A stretch of 64,000 nucleotides of DNA. It comes from Camillea tinctor (Eukaryota > Ascomycota > Sordariomycetes > Xylariales > Xylariaceae). How positions within the stretch are numbered: the first letter of the stretch is position 1; each line of letters opens with the position of its first letter. Below, piece after piece: positions 56,803 to 64,000 of the stretch. The position numbers were made by a program, and so were the translations under genes. Location of the stretch: NCBI GenBank assembly GCA_022578605.1, contig MU394064.1:248001-312000 (forward strand), given 5' to 3'. The notes below the pieces were generated by a model. It did not search any database and had not been told where the DNA came from. It worked only from the letters and a program-made list of their open reading frames with translations.

Positions 56803-58789
56803 AATTTGCATTAAACGGGGTTTTGTGTAATTTACTTTATATCCTGGCTTAGACCATGGCAAGACGCAGGTCTTTAAGGTTCTGGAGGAACCCGTTATAT
56901 TTAGTTTCCACGCTAGCGTGGCAAGTGTTGTTGACGATAGACCATCGACCGGTTGTGTAAGTATGGTTTTTTTATAGGTCAGAGCATCGCTTTCAACAGT
57001 CTATGATCAATGGGAGGATTTTGAATGAGATGTGTGTTCAGAAATCAATATTGCTTTGAAGTGCCAGGAAACGGTTCATATTCCTTGCCATCTTTGCAAT
57101 AAACCAACTTCCTAAGCCAAGATTGGAGACATAAAATGGACTTTGTTTGCGATGGCAGCGCGGCAAGGAGTAAACAAAATTACTATGCTTGTGAACACTT
57201 ACTAAAATCTCACGCCCAATTCTCTGATAATAAGGGGCTACGTCTCGAACTGGCGGAGGCAAGCAAGGGGTGACTCCGATAGACCATACTCGGAGCCCCG
57301 AGCTTCAGTCTATCGGGGCATAGAATGCGAGGATGGGGACCTGTGTAATAGAGCTACACAATATTTGAGGCAAAACTATGGGACATGGTTCTCACTCAAT
57401 TTCCCGTCACCTTAGGTGTGGATTATATAGAGAGCTGATACTATGTAGCAAGTCTCAAGAAGAAGAGATGTTTTAACCCTCACGTATTATATACAAAATA
57501 CCAACGACTTTTACTGAATAACTAGATAGTACCACCGGAAACCCCGATATGTCCCTTACATAAACCAACCAACATAAAGTAGCCATCCAAACATGCCTCA
57601 TTATATTGATCAAGTTCTGTAACAATGCTTAGGCACCGCACATACCACACTTGAAAGACTTTCAAGTAAGGGGTGCACTACATGAAGTTCGATAACTGGT
57701 TCGCGGAGTATGAGGTACGCGCTACTCTCCTCCTCACCCCCTTTTCTACCCCCTTTTCTACCCCCTTTTGTCCTTTTCTTTTAAGTTAGAGTTATCCCCA
57801 GACTCCTCCCCTGTCCGCTCCAATCGATCATTATACATACTATAGGTTATGTGGTTTATTTATTACTCCACTGAAGTATCTCCAAGCCGAGTAGTGGTTA
57901 GAAAGCTGGGTCTAGCGGAGAGGTTACAATTATACTGGTGATTGAGGTCTGGCCAGTGATATGGTATAAGTCGTGATCATGATTAGATTTAAAAGGTACT
58001 TAGAGAAAAAGGACATGGAATACCTTGTTTGTGTAACATTGTGATAGTGTCTATTCCACCATGTTACATAGGGTGAAAATAAAAAAGGGAGGCAATAAAT
58101 TTTATCGAAGATTTATCATTTTGCTTTGCTGTTGAGGTTGAATACCTTGGTATGGTTCTAATCTAGCTAAGGGCTTAAGGCCATTCAGCGCACAGTACTG
58201 CTTGGCTTTAGTTGCCGAGGCCTGCGAGGTACACCAATACATAGCCATAGCTGTATTGTGGTACCTGATGTGGGCTGACCACTGGCGGCCGCAGGAAGAG
58301 GAAAATCCGGGGAAAAATTAACCATCTCTGATTGGTTGTATGTTCTGTTCTTTCTGCAGTCACTGTAATGCGTTTACTACCTAGGTAGATGGTTCACTGG
58401 ACAGCATGCGCTAGGTACCCAGCTACAACCATCTAATAGTGGGGCTATCCTTACCTTATCTCACCGGCCTTGTTTCTAGCCTAAGACCGTCTCTTTGCTC
58501 CAACACCAACACCGACTTCTCTCTTCCCCATTCATCATCCAACCTTCATCTTCATTTCGCACAACACCAACGAATACTCAACACACACAATTACACGCCC
58601 CTACACCCTGTTCCATAGACCCGCTCTATAATACCATATTCTCGACAACTTCCTTCCGAACCGATTCCTTTTATCCAGGCGTTTGACCTGCACCCGCCTG
58701 CCCGGTACTTCCATCATCATCGTCCCACCGAGTTCTCCCCCCCGAACCCTCTCCTCTAGCATCGCTCAGCCCCCAACCGCGACCCCAAA
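56803..58789. other. gene-poor tract, then promoter of MED10
   Basis: A tandem ACCCCCTTTTCT unit (three copies) at about 57745-57778. The last 300 nt are the CA-rich leader of MED10. No gene recognised. Confidence 0.5.
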
Positions 58790-59312
58790 ATGGCGCCAAT
58801 CCAACGCGCCGAGCAAACCGCTCTCGAGCGTACGTGCTCCCCTCCCCCCAGCCCCAACCCCGGCACTAACCTCGCGCGCAGAGCAACTCAAAGACACGAT
58901 CCAATCGCTGCACAACATCATGGTGCAAGTGTCGTCGTACGACAGCGCCTCGACGCCGGTAGGCACGCCGCTCTCGTCGCCGCGGACGACGTCGCGCGAC
59001 GTAGTGGCGTCGGAGCTGGGGCTGCTGTCGGGGTACCTGCAGCGGGTGCACGCGACGTCGGCCACCACCGCGGAGCTGCCGCGCATCCCGCCCGAGCTGA
59101 TCCAGTACGTGGACAACGGGCGCAACCCGGACATCTACACGCGCGAGTTCGTGGAGCTGGTGCGGCGCGGCAACCAGCTCATGCGCGGCAAGCAGGCCGC
59201 GTTCGCCGCCTTCCGCGACGTGCTCGCCGCCGAGATGGGCAAGGCCATGCCCGAGCTACGGGACGATGTCGAGCGCACGGTGGGGGCTACGGGGGGCGAG
59301 GCGCGGCAGTGA
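58790..59312 (+). CDS. MED10: Mediator complex subunit 10 (Med10/Nut2)
   Basis: Two exons, 58790-58829 and 58882-59312 (GTACGT donor, CGCGCAG acceptor, CACTAAC branch-like); 471 nt, 156 residues. The join gives MAPIQRAEQTALEQQLKDTI, and the protein continues SLHNIMVQVSSYD, ELGLLSGYLQRV, IPPELIQYVDNGRNPDIYTR, EFVELVRRGNQLMRGK, FRDVLAAEM. This is the complete Med10 core with the PPELIQYVDNGRNPD signature. Med10 belongs to the Mediator middle module and links regulators to RNA polymerase II in the nucleus. Length is normal for fungi; strong GC3, as in the neighbouring genes. Confidence 0.95.
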
Positions 59313-60229
59313 AGAGGGGAAAGAGAAAGAAAACCAGGGATAGGATACTCTCGATTCGTTGGGGTTTTTTGAGGGGGTTAATTATGTAGGGGGCGCTGGA
59401 GAGGGAGGTTTTACGATGGATATTGTTTTTTTTTCCATTTCCCGCTAAGTTAAATCACACGGTCAGGATTCTCTATGGGGTTGATTTCAATAAGTTTGGC
59501 GTTAGGACGAGAAAAAAAAGAGAGATTTCCCAGGTATTGCATGTTCTCATCTGAGAGGAGTTCCGGATCCGTCTAATTCTCTGGGTGTATTCTGTCTAGT
59601 CAGGAAGAAAAATAGCGAGAGAGAGATTAGTCAATTCGTAGTATGTATATCCCCCCCATAATTACCAAGATATATAGAAGGGAAACAATGAGAAGACAGA
59701 CTACTGGCTTGTAGCTGAGTAGGTATATTGCCGTTGCTCGTAGGGGTGCGGGTTGTTTACTTACCTACCTACTAAGATGCCTACCTATGGACATCCCCTC
59801 TGCTAAACAAATCAAAGCACATAAAGCTGTATCCTTAATCGATCAACATCCGTCCTTTCGCACCAATGTAACAGTTTATTGGACTCTATATTTCCCCTTC
59901 CTTTACTATACTACCCACCCTGGTAGTTAGTCAGGTACCTAATCCGGTCAAGATCAAGTCATTGATAATGCTAATGCCTTCCCACGATGTATTCAGTATT
60001 CAGCCACCAGCACATCGGGCTCATTGTGTTTAGGTCCAACCTGTCCACCTTGCCATGGGTTGATATCTTGGCTTTGGTGCATTTCATATTCTTTTTATAT
60101 ATTTTGAATCTCGAACCTCGAATCCTAGATATCCCCCCGCTTTTCATTCCTCGTTATTTAGATACATTTTCTATTTCTTTCACTATTTTCTTTTTTTAAC
60201 TCTTTTTCCTTTTTACCGTTACCTCGCGC
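59313..60229. other. intergenic between convergent MED10 and LEU2
   Basis: 3' flanks of both genes; A/T-rich, with CCTA words near 59765. No gene recognised. Confidence 0.6.
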
Positions 60230-61939
60230 TTAGTTCTTCAGTAGCTTGACTAGCTCTGCAACGACGGCGTCACCAACAGCCTGGGTGCCGCTCTCGCCGC
60301 CGAGGTCCTTGGTGCGGAGGCCGCCATCGAGCACGTTGCGCACGGCAGCCTCGATGGCATCGGCCTCCTTGGGCAGCTGCAGCGAGTACCGGCACATCAT
60401 GGCGATGGAAAGGATAGTGCCGATGGGGTTGACGATGCCCTTGCCGGAGATGTCGGGGGCAGAGCCTGCGGGATACGCATTTGATCAGCACATCGTCCAT
60501 ACGTTTCCTCCTGTCGTGCTTATGGGAGAAGGGGTTACTAGGACGTGAGAGAGAAACATACCGTGGATAGGCTCGTAGATACCATTACACCTGGTCTTTC
60601 CGTCGGGGATACCGCTCAGGCTGGCGCTGGGGCTCAGGCCGATGCTCCCGGGGATGACGCTGGCCTCGTCGCTGATGATGTCGCCGAACAAGTTGCTCGT
60701 GACGACGATGCCGTTGAGGCCGCGCGGGTTCTTGACCATGATCATGGCGGCGCTGTCGATGAGCTGGTGGTGGAGCTCGAGCTGGGGGAACTCGTTGGCG
60801 AAGACCTCGGAGATGACCTTGCGCCAGAGCCGGCTCGTGGCGAGCACGTTGGCCTTGTCGAGGGACCAGACGGGGACGGGAGGATTCCGGGCGAGGGCCA
60901 GGTGCGCGGCCAGGCGCGCGATGCGCTCCACCTCGGGCCGCGAGTAGGGCTCTGTGTCCTGCGCGAAGCCGTCGCCAGTGTCCTCCTTCCGTTCACCGAA
61001 ATAAATCCCACCCGTCAATTCCCGCACGACGGTAAAGTCGGTGCCGCGGCACACATCAGCCTTCAGCGGCGAGTAGTCGACCAAGGCATCGGCAGGGAAG
61101 AAGCACGGCCGCAGGTTGCCGTAGGCCTGCATCTCCTTGCGCAGGCGTAGGAGACCCTGCTCGGGACGCACGTCGCCCGTGCCCCATTCGGGGCCACCGA
61201 TGGCGCCGAGGAGGACGGCGTCGGCGGATTTGGCAGCGTCGAGGGCGGCGTCGGTGAGGGGTGTGCCGTGGGCGTTAATGGAGCACTGCAGTATAATATG
61301 ATCAATAAGGGAAGAAAAGGGGGACATGATGTGGGGGGGGGGGGGGGGGGGGGGGGAAGGGGGGCAAAAAAAAAGAACACCCCCCAAGAGTTTTGTGGGG
61401 GGGTTTTTTTTTAGATTTTGTGGGGGGGTGGGGGAGAAAGAGGAGTGGGNNNNNNNNNNCCGCCCGCCCCCGCCCCCGCCCCCCCCCCCCCCCCCCCCCC
61501 CCCGCCCCCCCCCCCCCCCCCCCCCCGCCCCCCGGCGCCCCCCCCCCCCCCCCGCCCCCCCCCCAAAGAGGGCATCTATCAACTTACACCGCCAAGCAGA
61601 TGTTCCTGGAGGTTGAATGTGACATTTGAGGAGCCGTTGGCTTCGATCGCCTTGAGGACCTGTTGTTCTCCACCGTCAATGGCTGTTTCCAATTCTCAAT
61701 TTTTGATTCTTTAATTCTCGACTCAACTCCAACTCGGGTTCTCTGTGCTTCGGTTGGGAATGGGAATGGTAGAAGTCGGGGGTATACGTATTATATATAC
61801 CTTTATGGCCTCGGCAACAACCTATACGACAATTTATATCCTGTCAGTCAATTGAGTTCTTTAAAGCTGTAAAGGAGGGGTTGCCTACTTCAGGACCGCA
61901 ATGGTCACCACCAAAGACCACGATGTTATGCGACGTCAT
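60230..61939 (-). CDS. LEU2: 3-isopropylmalate dehydrogenase
   Basis: Five exons on the minus strand: 61939-61889, 61821-61801 (21 nt), 61659-61588, 61285-60562 and 60465-60230; 1104 nt, 367 residues (yeast Leu2 is 364). The text runs [17 protein letters not shown] / VVAEAIK / VLKAIE... / [16 protein letters not shown], then [55 protein letters not shown], the family signature [12 protein letters not shown] and the NAD-binding [12 protein letters not shown], the last across an exon junction. It catalyses oxidative decarboxylation of 3-isopropylmalate in leucine synthesis, in the cytosol. No catalytic residue appears missing. The third intron contains an assembly gap, so its length is unknown, but both edges join in phase. 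Confidence 0.96.
61334..61563. other. assembly gap with G/C homopolymers inside the LEU2 third intron
   Basis: Ten Ns at 61450-61459, flanked by a G-run on one side (about 61334-61358) and long C-runs on the other (about 61480-61563). The homopolymers look like low-quality read ends. Coding exons are unaffected. Confidence 0.85.
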
Positions 61940-64000
61940 GGTGTCTTTTATATGCTTTCCGGGTTCCTATTTCTTTTTCCTTTGCTCCGGTCTTCTGTCC
62001 TAGAGGATATATCTTTAGAAATATATAGGGTATATAGCAAGTAATCGATTTAAGAAAATAACCAATTGGTTTTGTTTTTTTTCTTTCAGGAATATTCTTA
62101 AGATGTGGTAGTAAGTGGTATAAGTAGGTATGGTATAATGGGAATATAATACTGATAAAATATGTAAGTAGGTAAGATAGATAGCAAGGTAATTATGTAT
62201 TTTGAAGAATTATAAACTCAACAAAATCCCATCTCTCTCTCCTCCCCCGATTACCGGTATTGGGCAAGTTTTTAATTCGGAGCTATCGAAAGGGCTTTTG
62301 GTGCGGGTTAATTTTCATGATGGGCTTGGATGGTTTGACTTCAAGCTTGGTGGCTTTGCCCCGCGCCGCCGTTACTTGAAGGGAGCTTTTTTAGCTCGGG
62401 AATCTTTTAACCCCACCATTCCGAAATCGGCGAGCTTTCAGGTACGTACCTTAGCCTACCTCAACCTTTTTTTTCAATTTGCTGTCGTGTGATAGGTTAT
62501 CCTTATAACCATAACCTACTCTATGTGTTACCAGCATACCTCATAACCTATATCGTATACGAAGTGATTTATATATTAAATTAGCTAGACCAGTAGTCTT
62601 GAAATCTTTCCGACTTTCCATTCCTAAGTTCTAGCCCCTCCACACATACACATAGGTATAGCACATGCCAAAACTACTATCCTACTTCCCATAAAAAAGA
62701 GAAAATATATTCCTTTATATAATCAAACCGCCTTATAATCCAATCCAGTCCAACCCATCAGCCCTCTTCGTCCCTCCCCTTATATCCCCCCTCCCTCATG
62801 CACAACCCCCCTCACCAAATCTAGCGCTCTCAAGGTCTTACACACCACCACCATCACCACCAAGCCGGGAACTGGACCCAACCTACCCTACCCTAAGCTC
62901 TACCTAACCTACACTCCATCTACCCTACACTCTATCATATATATTGTACCTATGTAACCCCCTTCCCCCTCCCCCTTCCCTTTCCTCCCCTAGCTCTCCA
63001 AAGGCGGGAAACCTTAAACCCACCATTACCCGGGCACTATTAATCCATGTCTATAGTATAAACCAAACCAAACCAAATTTCTTTTTGCCGTCTAATCCGT
63101 CCGATTTACCGAAGCACAGACAGACAAACAGACGTACCTGAACGGACGTATGTTAATTTCATCTGATGTGATGAACTAGAACTCCAGTAGTGGACTGTAT
63201 GAAATATCAAATCGTCAGAATATTCATATCATGTCATACCCAAATAAGAAGTAAAAAAAAAGGAAAAAAAAAGAAACATATAAAAGCGTCACGCATTTAT
63301 CTTCAAATGGATGGAAACAACTATCGACGTATTTCTTCTTCCAAAGTTCTTCAATACATATCCGACTTTCTTGTTATTTATTGCCTAATAAGCATGCTAC
63401 TAAAGAGGTGGGTATCATACTATCTGTGTGTAGGTATGTATATGTATGTGGTGTGTGTATGCGTGCGCATATAAAGGACGATGTTCTTTCGGATACTATA
63501 ATCCCATCGAATCTAGGTAGATCATCTTGTGCTTTTGCTTTTGCTTAATCGATTGCTTCTTTCCTTCTTTTCCATCTTGTCTCTAATATTCCCGACAAAA
63601 AAAAAAACCAGCGTTCTATATTTCCTCATTTCCCTTTCCAGAAAAACAAAACCTTCAGCATAGTAGTAATCCATTCGTGGCTTATGGTATTAACCATGCA
63701 CCGATGAACATCTCCCTCTGTGGTTATAATCCGAGTATACTTAACTTTAAAAAATACCCTTGAACAAATCACCTAAATGATTTGAACGACGACTTGTGCG
63801 CCAGCGGCGATGTGGCCGAGATGCGCGGGTTCGACCCTCCCTGGGTTCTCCGTATCTCGCGGCCACGCATACCGTGGGCATTAGGCGTGTTCGCGCAAAA
63901 GGCACATATATATACTCGCGGGAGCGTCTGTCGTGTAATGTTAATGCATTTACCATGGAGCCACATTTCACATGATTCGCTACAGTCGTGTCAGTTATCA
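61940..64000. other. LEU2 promoter and gene-poor right end
   Basis: The first few hundred bases are the LEU2 5' region; no clear CCGG-N2-CCGG-type site was seen. The rest is A/T-rich with pyrimidine runs and CCTA words; frames up to 96 codons show no signature. A tRNA-like GGCGATGTGGCCGAG at about 63806 does not extend to a full tRNA. Confidence 0.45.

Noticed and set aside
63803..63850. tRNA-like start GGCGATGTGGCCGAG with a TTCGACC word
   Set aside because: Spacing and stems do not fold into a tRNA and there is no anticodon arm. At most a fragment.

Overview
The window reads as nuclear DNA of a filamentous ascomycete. Genes carry short GT-AG introns (about 50-240 nt) with fungal branch-point-like sequences. 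The proteins are fungal types: Zn2Cys6 factor, fungal bZIP, NACHT-WD40, ankyrin-subtilase, Mediator Med10, LEU2. Two of the three tRNA genes have an intron after the anticodon. Long intergenic tracts are full of short CCTA/TAGG-type repeats. A Sordariomycete is my best guess, but that is inference. All exon models below were built by hand from splice signals and frame continuity; every multi-exon total comes out divisible by three, apart from the disrupted genes noted.

Layout. 1-2.7 kb: the 5' end of an unidentified gene (minus strand), then a six-exon STM1-like ribosome-associated protein (minus). 2.7-22.8 kb: two gene deserts of about 11.6 and 6.9 kb around a single bZIP transcription-factor gene (minus). 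22.8-33.4 kb: an epoxide hydrolase (minus), a disordered nuclear-type protein with a KEN box (plus), a LIM-domain gene with one in-frame TAG (plus), a tiny two-segment membrane protein (minus) and a short-chain dehydrogenase (minus). 34.6-43.5 kb: a patch of damaged genes: a NACHT-WD40 remnant with a nonsense codon and a large internal deletion (minus), an ankyrin/subtilase gene with one in-frame TGA (plus), and a Zn2Cys6 regulator with a frameshift near its 3' end (plus). 44.2-47.7 kb: an FAD monooxygenase that may pair with that regulator, and a Sec14-like CRAL-TRIO protein (both plus). 48-57 kb: three tRNA genes (Glu-UUC, Met-CAU, Leu-CAA), a secreted M14 carboxypeptidase (minus), a small beta-rich protein of unknown role (minus) and a 69-residue pre-pro-peptide with a knottin cysteine pattern (plus). 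58.8-62 kb: MED10 (plus) and LEU2 (minus), the latter with an assembly gap in its third intron. 62-64 kb: nothing coding recognised.

Main points. The LIM gene reads open through about 546 codons except for one TAG exactly where a zinc-ligand C-x2-C pair lies. The A of that TAG is the centre of a perfect 7-bp hairpin loop. This fits a candidate site for the A-to-I mRNA editing known from sexual tissue of Fusarium and Neurospora, where UAG is recoded to UGG (Trp); a recent mutation or sequencing error would explain the TAG equally well. The second point is the unlisted knottin-like gene, which has a signal peptide, a pro-region and a Lys-Arg processing site directly before the first cysteine.
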